Below, in pieces: positions 25,507 to 34,853 of a DNA stretch of 64,000 nucleotides. Below the pieces are notes generated by a model. It was not told the DNA's origin and made no database searches. It saw only the letters and a program-made list of their open reading frames with translations. The first letter of the stretch is position 1; each line of letters starts with the position of its first letter. Location: IMG/VR virus record IMGVR_UViG_3300032291_002681, positions 27,071-91,070 of that record; one strand, written 5' to 3'. The position numbers and the translations under genes are program-made. The stretch comes from a virus.

Positions 25507-26901
25507 ATGCAAAGCGAAGATACATTATCAAAATATGGACAATCATTTCAAACTAAAGTAGTAGCTGCCATCCTAAGTGATGATAGAATGCTGGATACTT
25601 TAGGTGATGTAATTCACAAAAAATTCTTTGAATCCGAAGCAAACAAATGGATTGTAGAGGAAGTAGTAGCATACTATAATGATTACCATAGATTACCATC
25701 ATTGGATGTATTTAAGGTGCAAGTTTCTAAAGTTGATAACCCAGCATTACAAAAAACAATCGTAGCACAATTAAAAGAAGTTTATCAAAGTATTGGAGGT
25801 TTGGACCTACAATATATTAAAGATGAATTTACAGCATTTTGTATTAATCAAAACTTAAAGAATGTAATTGTACAATCAATCGATTTACTAAAATCAGGCA
25901 ACTATGATAAAATCAAAGAGTTGGTTGATAAGGCAATGAAGGTTGGAGTTGATGCTGATTTGGGTATGGATTACTTAACCGATTTCGAAGAACGTTACGA
26001 TGAAACGGCTAGAGATACGGTGGCAACTGATTGGGAATGTATCAACGAATTGATGAATGGTGGATTAGGGCCAGGTGAATTAGGAGTTGTAGTTGCACCA
26101 TCCGGTGTTGGTAAGACTTGGGTTTTAGCAGCATTAGGAGCAGCAGCTGTAAAAGCTGGAAAGATTGTGGCTCACTATACATTAGAACTTTCACAAGGAT
26201 ATGTTGGATTACGATACGATACTGTGTTTACACATATCGCATCATCTGATTTATCACAAAGGAGAGATGAAGTTTTGGATAAAGTAAAAAGATTAAAAGG
26301 TAAACTTAAAATCAAATACTATCCACCAAAGGGAGCATCATCTAAAACAATTCAGGCTCACTTAGAAAAGATGATAGCAGCCGGTAATAAGCCCGATTTA
26401 GTTATTGTGGATTACGCCGATTTGTTATTATCACATTCAAACAAAACCGATAGTACATACGCTGAGCAAGGTGGTGTGTACATTGATTTAAGAGGAATGA
26501 GTGGTGAGTTAGGAATTCCGGTTTGGACCGCATCACAAACAAATCGTTCAGCAATCGATAGTGAGGTTATTGAAGCTGATAAGATAGCAGATTCATACGC
26601 TAAAGTAATGAATGCTGACTTTATTATGAGTTTGAGTAGAAAAGCTAAAGATAAACTTAGTAATACTGCTAGGGTGCATGTTATGAAGAACCGTTTTGGG
26701 CAAGATGGAATTACATTCCCAGCCAAAATGGATACAACACATGGTAGTTTAGAAGTATATACTGCAACATCTGCGGATGGTGTAATGGCTACCAAAGAAA
26801 GTGCAGATGGGGGACAAATAGAAAGGCAATTATTGCATAAAAAATATGTTGAAACTATGCCGTTTGGAAACAAACCACAATTAGTTACAGGATTAGGATA
26901 A
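25507..26901 (+). CDS. Replicative DNA helicase (T4 gp41 / DnaB-like)
   Basis: A 464-residue RecA-fold hexameric helicase. The N-terminal helical domain ('SKYGQSFQTKVVAAILSDDRML') is followed by a DnaB-type core: 'GELGVVVAPSGVGKT' (Walker A near residue 200), 'HYTLELSQGYVGLRYD', 'PDLVIVDYADLLL' (Walker B) and 'IPVWTASQTNRSA'. The last ~40 residues are variable. It unwinds DNA at the fork. No separate primase was recognised in the window. Confidence 0.9.
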   Translation: MQSEDTLSKYGQSFQTKVVAAILSDDRMLDTLGDVIHKKFFESEANKWIVEEVVAYYNDYHRLPSLDVFKVQVSKVDNPALQKTIVAQLKEVYQSIGGLDLQYIKDEFTAFCINQNLKNVIVQSIDLLKSGNYDKIKELVDKAMKVGVDADLGMDYLTDFEERYDETARDTVATDWECINELMNGGLGPGELGVVVAPSGVGKTWVLAALGAAAVKAGKIVAHYTLELSQGYVGLRYDTVFTHIASSDLSQRRDEVLDKVKRLKGKLKIKYYPPKGASSKTIQAHLEKMIAAGNKPDLVIVDYADLLLSHSNKTDSTYAEQGGVYIDLRGMSGELGIPVWTASQTNRSAIDSEVIEADKIADSYAKVMNADFIMSLSRKAKDKLSNTARVHVMKNRFGQDGITFPAKMDTTHGSLEVYTATSADGVMATKESADGGQIERQLLHKKYVETMPFGNKPQLVTGLG

Positions 26902-26919
26902 CAATTAAAAACAAAAACT

Positions 26920-27099
26920 ATGGCACAAACAAGTCAAGAATTATTCGAACAAATCAAAGGACATTTTACAACCTTTGAAACCGAACACAATGGAACTAAA
27001 AAAGTAAACAAATCAAGAGCTAGAAAAGCAATTGGTGAGTTGAAAAAATTAGTAACTGCTTATAAGAAAGCTTCTACGGAAGAAGGAAAAGCGGCCTAA
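26920..27099 (+). CDS. Small Hc1/histone H1-like DNA-binding protein
   Basis: A 59-residue protein: ATG at 26920, stop at 27097. Charged helices 'QELFEQIKGHFTTFETEHNG', 'KVNKSRARKAIGELKKLVTAYKKAS' and the tail 'EEGKAA' resemble the short Hc1 histone-like proteins common in Bacteroidetes, including the SRARKA element. It probably binds DNA non-specifically. It sits 18 nt after the helicase gene and before a GC hairpin. It may be a host-derived nucleoid protein used to compact or mark DNA. Confidence 0.7.
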   Translation: MAQTSQELFEQIKGHFTTFETEHNGTKKVNKSRARKAIGELKKLVTAYKKASTEEGKAA

Positions 27100-27107
27100 T
27101 AATGATA

Positions 27108-27127
27108 GGGGAGTCTTACGGCTCCCC
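27108..27127 (+). terminator. Strong hairpin after Hc1-like gene, no T run
   Basis: GGGGAGTC/GGCTCCCC stem (eight pairs, one G-U) with a TTAC loop. It lacks a U tail, so it may be an attenuator, mRNA 3'-end stabiliser or weak terminator. Confidence 0.55.
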
Positions 27128-27215
27128 ATTCATTATGTTATAATAGACACTAATAGAAATAGACTAAAATATTAAAAAAATATTTGTAATTATAAAAGGT
27201 TTATGAGTATATATT

Positions 27216-27223
27216 GTATTTAT
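27216..27223 (+). promoter_or_regulatory. Possible late-type motif before nrdB
   Basis: GTATTTAT, 37 nt before the nrdB ATG, in a 160-nt gap that otherwise holds only the 27108 hairpin. It is odd for a nucleotide-metabolism gene, so low confidence. Confidence 0.25.
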
Positions 27224-27260
27224 ATTCACCCCAAAGAACTTACAAAAATTAAATTACACT

Positions 27261-28274
27261 ATGAGCAAATTATTTACGGATAGAATCCCCTACAAACCAT
27301 TTGAATACCCAGATTACTATAATGAGGGTTGGTTAAAACAAATGCAGGCGTTTTGGTTACATACCGAAATACCAATGCAGGGAGATGTGAAGGATTGGAA
27401 TGAGAATTTAACAAAAGAGGAAAAGCACTTAGTAGGTAATATCCTTTTAGGATTTGCTCAAACCGAATGTGCGGTATCTGATTATTGGACTGGTATGGTT
27501 ACTAAATGGTTTCCAAAGCATGAGATTAGACAAATGGCAATGGCATTTGGTTCACAAGAAACAATTCATTCAGTTGCATATTCGTATTTAAATGAAACAT
27601 TAGGATTAGATGATTTCGCAGGTTTCCTACATGATGAAACAATGAAGGAACGATTTGAGTTATTAACAAACACAACCGCAGATTGGTCACCTGAAGATTT
27701 AAGAACAAACCATCAGGCTAGAGTTGAGGTTGCTCGTTCACTTGCTATCTTTTCGGCATTTGCGGAAGGCGTGGCATTATATTCATCATTTGCTGTATTG
27801 TATTCATTCCAAATGAGAAACCTTTTAAAAGGAATTGGGCAACAAATGAAGTGGAGTGTTAGAGATGAATCCCTACACTCAAAAATGGGTTGTCAATTAT
27901 TCAGGCACATGTGTGATGAATTTCCTGAATTATTAGAAGAAGCTAAAGCAGATATCTACAAAGCAGCTGAAATGATTAGAGATTTAGAACACAAATTCAT
28001 TGATAAAATATTTGAAATGGGTGATTTAGAAAATCTTAAAAAAGATGACCTAAAAGAATTCATTACAAAAAGAGTTAATGAAAAGTTAGGAGAATTAGGA
28101 TATAACCCAATCAAAGGTGGTGATGATTATTTTGAATTTGATGAAACAAAAGCATCGGAGTTGGATTGGTTTTATCATTTGACTGGAGGCGTAACTCATA
28201 CTGATTTTTTTGCTATGAGACCTACTGATTATTCCAAAGCAGGTGAAGGTGAAAATTGGGATAATATATTTTAA
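27261..28274 (+). CDS. nrdB: Ribonucleotide reductase class I small subunit (NrdB)
   Basis: A 337-residue R2 subunit that carries the di-iron/tyrosyl radical. Ligands are visible in 'FGSQETIHSVAYSYL' (E-x-x-H with radical Tyr four residues on), 'SAFAEGVALYSSFA' and 'SVRDESLHSKMG' (E-x-x-H). The C-terminus 'GENWDNIF' is the tail that docks on NrdA. It is followed 9 nt later by nrdA. It supplies dNTPs for phage replication. Confidence 0.95.
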   Translation: MSKLFTDRIPYKPFEYPDYYNEGWLKQMQAFWLHTEIPMQGDVKDWNENLTKEEKHLVGNILLGFAQTECAVSDYWTGMVTKWFPKHEIRQMAMAFGSQETIHSVAYSYLNETLGLDDFAGFLHDETMKERFELLTNTTADWSPEDLRTNHQARVEVARSLAIFSAFAEGVALYSSFAVLYSFQMRNLLKGIGQQMKWSVRDESLHSKMGCQLFRHMCDEFPELLEEAKADIYKAAEMIRDLEHKFIDKIFEMGDLENLKKDDLKEFITKRVNEKLGELGYNPIKGGDDYFEFDETKASELDWFYHLTGGVTHTDFFAMRPTDYSKAGEGENWDNIF

Positions 28275-28283
28275 AAATAATTT

Positions 28284-30065
28284 ATGAAAAATTACGGAGA
28301 AGAAAATGGATGGGAAGTAGATGTTGATTTTCCATCTTGGGGTAATAATGAGATATATGTAAAAACTATATCCAAAACATATTTGCAAGCAGGAGAAAAA
28401 CCAAAAGATGCATATTGGAGAGTTGCTACGGCAGTTGCTAAAAGGTTGGAGAAACCACAATTGGCAACAAAGTTCTTTGATTACATTTGGAAAGGATGGT
28501 TGTGTTTAGCAACACCAGTATTATCAAATACAGGTACCGATAGAGGTTTACCAATTTCTTGTTTTGGTATTGATGTGGGCGATAGTATCTATGAGATTGG
28601 TTCTAAGAATTTAGAACTAATGTTGTTAGCAAAACATGGTGGTGGTGTTGGTATTGGTATCAATATGATTAGACCTGCGGGTTCTAAAATTACCGGCAAT
28701 GGTACATCTGATGGTATTGTACCATTTGCAAAGATATACGATTCTACGATACTTGCAACGAATCAGGGAAGTGTTCGTAGAGGAGCAGCATCGGTAAACA
28801 TTAAAATCGAACATAAAGATTTTGAAGATTTTTTAGAGATTAGAGAACCTAAAGGTGATGTGAATAGACAATCACTTAACTTACATCAATGTGTTGTAGT
28901 TAGTGATAGATTTATGAAGAAGCTAGAAGAAGGCGATTCTGAGGCTAGAAGAAAGTGGAGTAAGTTACTTCAGAAACGTAAAGCAACAGGCGAACCTTAT
29001 ATTATGTATAAGGGTAATGTAAACAAACAAAATCCTGAAATGTATAAGAAGAACGGATTAAAAGTTCACATGACTAATATTTGTTCTGAAATCGTTTTGC
29101 ATACCGATGAACAACATTCATTTGTTTGTTGCTTAAGTTCTCTAAACTTAGCAAAGTACGATGAGTGGAAAGATACGGATTTAGTTTATACATCTACTAT
29201 TTTCTTAGATGGTGTACTAGAAGAATTCTTACAAAGAGCTAAGAATATGAAAGGATTTGAGAATTCAGTTCGTTCAGCAGAAAGAGGTAGAGCATTAGGT
29301 TTAGGTGTATTGGGATGGCATACTTATTTACAACAAAAAGGATTACCATTTGAAGGATTACAAGCTCAATTTGAAACCCGTAAGATTTTCTCTCAATTAA
29401 AGATTGAATCTGAAAGAGCGAGTAGATGGTTAGCAACTGAATATGGTGAACCTCTGTGGTGTAAAGAAAGTGGATTTAGAAATACACACTTGAGAGCAGT
29501 AGCACCTACGGTATCAAACTCTAAGTTAAGTGGTAACGTAAGTAGTGGTATTGAACCTTGGGCAGCTAATGTATTTACCGAACAAACATCAAAAGGAACT
29601 TTTATTAGAAAAAATCCTGAATTAAAAAAGGTGTTAAAGAAAATTGGATTTGATACAAAAGAAACTTGGGATAAGATTTTAGCAGATGGTGGTTCGGTAC
29701 AAGATTTACACTTCTTAGATGAGTGGTGTTTCTTAGATGGTAAATTAGTTGAGTGTAACGAAGTGACTGAAGAATCACACAAAGGTAGATGTAATTCAGT
29801 TAAAGATGTATTTAAAACATTTAAGGAAATCAACCAATTAGATTTAGTAAGACAAGCTGGTGTAAGACAACAATACATTGACCAGGCAGTTTCTCTAAAC
29901 TTAGCATTCCCTGCAACCGCAGAGCCAAAGTGGATTAATCAAATTCACATGGAAGCTTGGAAGCAAGGTGTTAAAACACTTTACTATATGAGAACTGAAT
30001 CAGTATTGAGAGGTGATATAGCAGCAAAGGCAATGGATGAAACTTGTGTAAGTTGTGAAGGATAA
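28284..30065 (+). CDS. nrdA: Ribonucleotide reductase class I large subunit (NrdA), short form
   Basis: A 593-residue R1 subunit. Active-site elements are 'RGLPISCFGID' (first redox Cys), 'NICSEIVLH' (N-x-C-x-E with thiyl Cys), 'FVCCLSSLNL' (second redox Cys) and 'LYYMRTESVLRG' (the Tyr pair of the radical path). It ends in 'CVSCEG', the shuttle Cys pair that thioredoxin reduces. It is shorter than typical R1 (about 750) and begins right at the core, so the ATP-cone allosteric domain is absent. dATP feedback inhibition is therefore probably relaxed. Confidence 0.93.
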   Translation: MKNYGEENGWEVDVDFPSWGNNEIYVKTISKTYLQAGEKPKDAYWRVATAVAKRLEKPQLATKFFDYIWKGWLCLATPVLSNTGTDRGLPISCFGIDVGDSIYEIGSKNLELMLLAKHGGGVGIGINMIRPAGSKITGNGTSDGIVPFAKIYDSTILATNQGSVRRGAASVNIKIEHKDFEDFLEIREPKGDVNRQSLNLHQCVVVSDRFMKKLEEGDSEARRKWSKLLQKRKATGEPYIMYKGNVNKQNPEMYKKNGLKVHMTNICSEIVLHTDEQHSFVCCLSSLNLAKYDEWKDTDLVYTSTIFLDGVLEEFLQRAKNMKGFENSVRSAERGRALGLGVLGWHTYLQQKGLPFEGLQAQFETRKIFSQLKIESERASRWLATEYGEPLWCKESGFRNTHLRAVAPTVSNSKLSGNVSSGIEPWAANVFTEQTSKGTFIRKNPELKKVLKKIGFDTKETWDKILADGGSVQDLHFLDEWCFLDGKLVECNEVTEESHKGRCNSVKDVFKTFKEINQLDLVRQAGVRQQYIDQAVSLNLAFPATAEPKWINQIHMEAWKQGVKTLYYMRTESVLRGDIAAKAMDETCVSCEG

Positions 30066-30085
30066 ACAATTAAAATAAAAACAAG

Positions 30086-30349
30086 ATGTTAGAAGTTAAA
30101 AGATTTTCGGCAGTATGGTGTGGACCGTGTAGAGCATTAGCACCTGTAATGGAAGGTATTAAAAATGAATATACCAATGTGGTATTTGAAACTATTGATG
30201 TGGATGTAGACCACGAACAAGCATCTCAATTCGGGATACGTTCAGTACCAACTGTTGTATTTGTAAAAGATGGGGTTGAAGTTAATAGATTAGTGGGAGT
30301 AAATTCAAAATTAGCTTATGTTAATTCAATAAATGAGCATTTAAAATAA
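30086..30349 (+). CDS. Thioredoxin
   Basis: An 87-residue thioredoxin with active site 'AVWCGPCRAL', cis-Pro region 'IRSVPTVVFVKDG' and a truncated N-terminus. It directly follows nrdA, so it is the probable electron donor to the reductase. Confidence 0.93.
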   Translation: MLEVKRFSAVWCGPCRALAPVMEGIKNEYTNVVFETIDVDVDHEQASQFGIRSVPTVVFVKDGVEVNRLVGVNSKLAYVNSINEHLK

Positions 30350-30380
30350 TTGGTAATATCAAAAAGTTTTCGTAAATTTG
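30349..30380 (+). promoter_or_regulatory. Bacteroidetes-type promoter for amidotransferase gene
   Basis: ATTGG at 30349-30353, 19-nt spacer, TAAATTTG at 30373-30380. The ATG follows after 4 nt, so the transcript would be leaderless or almost so. Confidence 0.75.
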
Positions 30381-30384
30381 TTAT

Positions 30385-31842
30385 ATGTGTGGAATCATAG
30401 GCGGTAATTGGTTTAGTTCGGAAGAACAAACTCATACCCATTTAAATAAAATAATTCATAGGGGTAGAGATGCTTCCGAAGTGGATGTTGTAGATACTTT
30501 CTACATTGGACATAATCGTCTTTCAATACAAGACCTGTCATCAACTGCAAATCAACCAATGTGGAATGATGACAGGACAGTTTGTATTGTGTATAATGGT
30601 GAGCTATGGGAGAGTTCTCATACCGAAGAACTAAAAAATAGTATCAAAACACCATTCAAAACGAAATCAGATACCGAAATAATCTTAAATGCATATTTGG
30701 ATTATGGAACTGAATCATTCAAAGATTTGGATGGTATGTTTTCGTTTGCAATAGTTGATAGTAAACTTAATAAAGTATTTGTTGTTAGAGATTATGTAGG
30801 AGAATTACCTTTGTGGTATGCAATTGATAATGATAATAAATTAGTATTTTGTTCAGAAAAGAAAGGATTGCCTATTTCAGATTTATATGAGAAGCAAGTA
30901 AAGGCAATATATCCAGGTACATTTTTAGAATACAATTACAAAACATTAGAACATACGATTAAAACATATTACAAACTTCCAACTGAAATAATAAACGATG
31001 ATAGAGAAACTATCGTTAAGAATATTAGAACAATGATGGAAGAAGCTGTAAAAGTTAAAATGGTATCGGATGTTCCTATTTGTACAATTTTAAGTGGTGG
31101 TATCGATTCGGTTATTACAACATACATACTTTCAAAAATCAAACCAGATATCCAAGCATTCGTTGTATCAATGGGTGATGGTGATACTAAAAATGATGAT
31201 ATAAAGTATGCAAGAATTGCAGCTAAAGAATTTGGTGTAACACTACATGAAATTATTTTAACCGAACAAGATGTTGAAGATGCTATCAATGAAACTCTCT
31301 ATGTGATTGAACAAAGTAGATGGCAAAATGTTGGTAGTGCAATTGCACAAATAGCATTATCTAAAAAGATAAATGAGCTAGGATTCAAAGTTGTATTTAG
31401 TGGTGACCTATCTGATGAAATTTGGGGGAGTTATGGACATATTCAAGCGTTTCATTGGAGACCTGAAGATTATGATAAGGCTAGAAGAAAATTGGTAGAG
31501 GATGTGCATAAAACGAACTTTTTAACAACAAATCAATCTATTATGTGGGGTGGAACCGTTGAGGTAAGAACTCCATATAGTTGGAGACCGTTTGTAGAAT
31601 ACACATTAAATATTCCACCATTATATCAGAAAGAAGGTGGGCACATGAAACCTCTATTAAGAGCTGCATTCAAAGGGGAGATTTCAGACGAACTATTATA
31701 TAGACCAAAAGTTTACTTTGCAAAAGGATGTAGAACCGGTGATATGATGGAAGCCAAAAAAAATATTTTGAAATCTCAATTAAAATCACTATATTTGTAT
31801 AAAGACGAAATAAACTTAAATAAATTCTTTCAATATGCTTAA
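30385..31842 (+). CDS. Asparagine synthetase (glutamine-hydrolysing)-like amidotransferase
   Basis: A 485-residue AsnB-type enzyme. The N-terminal glutaminase has Cys2 nucleophile (MCGIIGG), 'IIHRGRDAS', 'GHNRLSIQDL' and 'YNGELW'. The C-terminal ATP-pyrophosphatase has the PP-loop 'TILSGGIDSVITTYIL' and 'VFSGDLSDEIWGSY'. It would transfer ammonia from glutamine to a carboxylate activated with ATP. Slightly shorter than host AsnB (about 550). Its substrate may be Asp, or a carboxylated product of the neighbouring methyltransferase/GNAT genes. The next gene overlaps by 8 nt. Confidence 0.88.
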   Translation: MCGIIGGNWFSSEEQTHTHLNKIIHRGRDASEVDVVDTFYIGHNRLSIQDLSSTANQPMWNDDRTVCIVYNGELWESSHTEELKNSIKTPFKTKSDTEIILNAYLDYGTESFKDLDGMFSFAIVDSKLNKVFVVRDYVGELPLWYAIDNDNKLVFCSEKKGLPISDLYEKQVKAIYPGTFLEYNYKTLEHTIKTYYKLPTEIINDDRETIVKNIRTMMEEAVKVKMVSDVPICTILSGGIDSVITTYILSKIKPDIQAFVVSMGDGDTKNDDIKYARIAAKEFGVTLHEIILTEQDVEDAINETLYVIEQSRWQNVGSAIAQIALSKKINELGFKVVFSGDLSDEIWGSYGHIQAFHWRPEDYDKARRKLVEDVHKTNFLTTNQSIMWGGTVEVRTPYSWRPFVEYTLNIPPLYQKEGGHMKPLLRAAFKGEISDELLYRPKVYFAKGCRTGDMMEAKKNILKSQLKSLYLYKDEINLNKFFQYA

Positions 31843-32356
31843 TTTTGTAAAAGCCGAAAAAGGTACATCCGAAATGATAGAAGCCGTTAATCAAGCTTCA
31901 ACCATCATTGATTTGTATCCTGAAATATTTCCACACTTATATAAACAAGGATTTAAGTTGGAAAAGTATATTGAAAAAGGTGGTATGATACTTCAGGATG
32001 GAGTTGTTATTACTTTTGGAAAATATAAATCTCATGGTAGAATGAGTAAAAACGCTACCACTTATAAAAAGAAAGGTGATTACATTTTACATCAAATTGC
32101 AACTAATCATTCCAAATCAAACGCATCGATAGAAGTTTTGAATAAGTTTGTAGAATATTGTAAAGAACAACATGCAGAAAACTTATTCTTAACTGTTAGA
32201 GCATTCAATTATAGAGCAGTACTTTTCTATGAAAGATATGGATTCGTAAAAGATAGTGATATAACTTGGACTAGTAAAAAAGATGGAGTTATAAATGGGA
32301 TTGTGTTTAGATTAAGATTGGTTGCAAATAAAAATATAGAAACAGTATGTATTTAG
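31835..32356 (+). CDS. GNAT-family acyltransferase
   Basis: A 173-residue GNAT-fold protein. 'YILHQIATNHSKSNASIEVLNKF' stands in the acetyl-CoA-binding beta4/alpha3 region, and 'NLFLTVRAFNYRAVLFYERYGFVK' is the standard final motif (N-x-x-A-x-x-F-Y-E-x-x-G-F). It overlaps both neighbours (AsnB-like and first methyltransferase), which argues for a shared pathway. Substrate unknown. Phage Mu Mom, a DNA-modifying enzyme, also belongs to the GNAT superfamily. Confidence 0.8.
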   Translation: MLNFVKAEKGTSEMIEAVNQASTIIDLYPEIFPHLYKQGFKLEKYIEKGGMILQDGVVITFGKYKSHGRMSKNATTYKKKGDYILHQIATNHSKSNASIEVLNKFVEYCKEQHAENLFLTVRAFNYRAVLFYERYGFVKDSDITWTSKKDGVINGIVFRLRLVANKNIETVCI

Positions 32357-33576
32357 AATATTTTGATAAATTCAAAGGAATGACTCCGTATCTTCACATA
32401 AATTCCGAAGAATGGAAACACATCAAACTTACATTTGATGTTAATGATGTTAAAGAATCATTAGCAGAGGTAAGTATGACTTATGAGTTACCATACGCGG
32501 ATATTAGCGAAGATGATGCAAGAAAAGAATATCTTGCACTTAAAGGCATTCGTTGGAATGAATTATTTACTGAAGGAGAATGGTTTCCGAGAAAAGCATC
32601 CGATTTCAGATATAGTTTAGATTTTCAAGGTAAACCACAATACATTCGTAGATTAAATACGGGTAACGATGCATCGAATCATTTCCAACAATCAAATCGT
32701 TGGAGTGTAGACGGTACCGTTTCACCTGGACCAAAAAGAACTTGGGCAAGTAAAGAGTTTATGACAACTCTGATGGGAGGATTATATACTCTTAAATTTG
32801 ATGAAGTTGGTAGAAACCAACTAAGAGTGTGTTTGAGTTTAAGAAAATATATTTGTTCACAATTTAAACCAAATGCTGCAAAAGTATTATACGATTTTTA
32901 TGAAGCTAAAAACGTATTAGACATATCAGCGGGATGGGGTGATAGATTGTGTGGATTCTTTGCATCTGAATTCGGAGAACATTATGTAGGCATTGACCCT
33001 AGAAAAGAAAATCATCCAATCTACAATCAACAGGCTGAATTTTATACTAAACACAATTCATTCTTTGAAACTGAAAAGAAAGCGGATTTTATAGAATCAC
33101 CTGCCGAAGATGCGGATTTAACTCAATATAAAGACCACTTTGATATAGTATTTAGTTCACCTCCGTATTTCAATGTAGAACGATATTCATACGATGATAC
33201 TCAAAGTTGGGTAAGATACAAAAATATAGATGCATGGAATAAAGAATTCTTGCATAAAACAATTGCAAATGTATGGCCTACTTTGAAGAAAGGCGGTATA
33301 TTGGCAGTTAATATTGCAGATGTATATGCATCATCGAAAGGTGATGGTAAAGGCTATAAGGAAATTTGTAATCCAATGAATGATTTCATTCAAACATTAG
33401 GTGCAGAATACGAAGGGTGCTTGGGAATGGAAATGGCGAAAAGACCTGGTAGTGCTGGTGCAGCTTCTATTATAGAAGGGGATGAGGAAAGGTATAGTGA
33501 AGAAGCGTTAAAAAAGGCAGAAGAAGCGGGTGATAAAACATTTTGTGAACCTATCTGGATATGGAAGAAGTTATGA
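32347..33576 (+). CDS. SPPY-motif methyltransferase, paralogue 1
   Basis: A 409-residue class I SAM-dependent enzyme of amino-methyltransferase type. Residues 1-180 form an N-terminal domain ('YFDKFKGMTPYLHI..EEW', 'WFPR', 'SLRKYICSQFKP'). Motif I follows, 'NVLDISAGWGDRLCGFFAS', then 'YVGIDPR', and motif IV 'IVFSSPPYFNVERYSYDDTQS', typical of N4-cytosine/N6-adenine DNA methyltransferases. 'GGILAVNIADVY' is a late motif. No separate target-recognition domain is obvious. The next gene, overlapping by ATGA, is a close paralogue. Confidence 0.8.
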   Translation: MYLEYFDKFKGMTPYLHINSEEWKHIKLTFDVNDVKESLAEVSMTYELPYADISEDDARKEYLALKGIRWNELFTEGEWFPRKASDFRYSLDFQGKPQYIRRLNTGNDASNHFQQSNRWSVDGTVSPGPKRTWASKEFMTTLMGGLYTLKFDEVGRNQLRVCLSLRKYICSQFKPNAAKVLYDFYEAKNVLDISAGWGDRLCGFFASEFGEHYVGIDPRKENHPIYNQQAEFYTKHNSFFETEKKADFIESPAEDADLTQYKDHFDIVFSSPPYFNVERYSYDDTQSWVRYKNIDAWNKEFLHKTIANVWPTLKKGGILAVNIADVYASSKGDGKGYKEICNPMNDFIQTLGAEYEGCLGMEMAKRPGSAGAASIIEGDEERYSEEALKKAEEAGDKTFCEPIWIWKKL

Positions 33577-34787
33577 TAAAAGAATATTTTAAAAAGTTTT
33601 ATGGAATGGAACCGTATCTTCGTATTGAAAAAGACGAATGGCAGACTATTCTTAAAACTTATACAAAAGAAGAAATCATAGATGAACTTTCAGAAGTATT
33701 ACACACATACCCACCACCAATTCCGAATATTACGGAAGAAGATACTTTAGATGCTTATAAAAAACTAAAAGGTACTTGGTGGCCAGATATTTTGGTAGAA
33801 GGTAAATGGTTTCCACGCAATGAACGAGTATCGAAATATCCATTAACTTACGATGGTTCTGAATTTTATTTTAGAAGAACTAATGTAGGTAATAATGCAT
33901 CCAACCCATTTCACATAGAAAATCGTTGGAAGGTTGATTGGGTGAGAACGCCATCGGGTTGGAAAACTTGGCAAACGGTAGATGGTATTAAAACGATTGT
34001 GAGAGCATATTTTACTTTGGATAAAATGTTGTTAGATGTGAATTTGGAAACTTTGAAAATGGCAACAACATTAAGAAAGTATGTAGCATCACAATTTAAA
34101 CCTGTTATAGCAAAAGCATTCTATGATAAATTTCAGAGTGTTAATGTTATGGATTTTTCAGCAGGATGGGGTGACCGATTGGCTGGATTTTTTGCAGGAG
34201 AAACAACAAAATTTTATTTAGGTATAGACCCAAATAGTAGTAATCATCCTAACTACCAAAAACAAATTGAATTCTATAAAAAACATACAACATTTTTTGA
34301 AGAAGATAAAGATGCAAAAATGTTAGAAGCGGCAGCGGAAGATGTAGATTATTCGGAGTATGAAAACTTCTTTGATACAATCTTTACTTCACCGCCATAT
34401 TTTAATACCGAAAGATATAGCTTTGATGATACTCAAAGTTGGATTAGGTATAAAAAGTTTGATGATTGGAACAAAGGGTTCTTTCATACAACTTTGGAAA
34501 AAATTATACCTACACTTAAAAAGGATGGTATATTGGCAATCAATATTGCGGATGTATTTTCTGCACCTGATAAGGGGTATGTAGATATAGTCAATTCTAT
34601 GAACGATTTCCTCCATTCTAAGGGGTTATCTTATAAAGGGTGTATTGGTATGGAAATGACAAAAAGACCCAACAGCGGAGGTGCTGGGATGGCGGTATCG
34701 GAGTATTATTCCGATGAATTGAAAGAAAAGGCGGAAGAAACGAAAAATCACGCATTTGGAGAACCAATTTGGATTTGGCAAAAATAA
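33573..34787 (+). CDS. SPPY-motif methyltransferase, paralogue 2
   Basis: A 404-residue paralogue of the preceding protein along its whole length. I chose the ATG at 33573 because MIKEYFKKFYGMEPYL aligns with the first paralogue and gives an ATGA overlap, while 33561 is an alternative. Motif I is 'NVMDFSAGWGDRLAGFFAG', the SAM-acidic strand 'YLGIDPNSSNHP', motif IV 'TIFTSPPYFNTERYSFDDTQS', and 'DGILAINIADVF' follows. Divergence between the two suggests different targets rather than a recent copy. Confidence 0.8.
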   Translation: MIKEYFKKFYGMEPYLRIEKDEWQTILKTYTKEEIIDELSEVLHTYPPPIPNITEEDTLDAYKKLKGTWWPDILVEGKWFPRNERVSKYPLTYDGSEFYFRRTNVGNNASNPFHIENRWKVDWVRTPSGWKTWQTVDGIKTIVRAYFTLDKMLLDVNLETLKMATTLRKYVASQFKPVIAKAFYDKFQSVNVMDFSAGWGDRLAGFFAGETTKFYLGIDPNSSNHPNYQKQIEFYKKHTTFFEEDKDAKMLEAAAEDVDYSEYENFFDTIFTSPPYFNTERYSFDDTQSWIRYKKFDDWNKGFFHTTLEKIIPTLKKDGILAINIADVFSAPDKGYVDIVNSMNDFLHSKGLSYKGCIGMEMTKRPNSGGAGMAVSEYYSDELKEKAEETKNHAFGEPIWIWQK

Positions 34788-34788
34788 A

Positions 34789-34820
34789 TTTGGTTTATTC
34801 AATAAAAAATCGTATATTTG
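34789..34820 (+). promoter_or_regulatory. Bacteroidetes-type promoter for sliding clamp
   Basis: TTTGG at 34789-34793, one base after the methyltransferase stop, 19-nt spacer, TATATTTG at 34813-34820. Confidence 0.82.
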
Positions 34821-34853
34821 TATTCACAATTTAAAATTTAAACATAAACAAAC

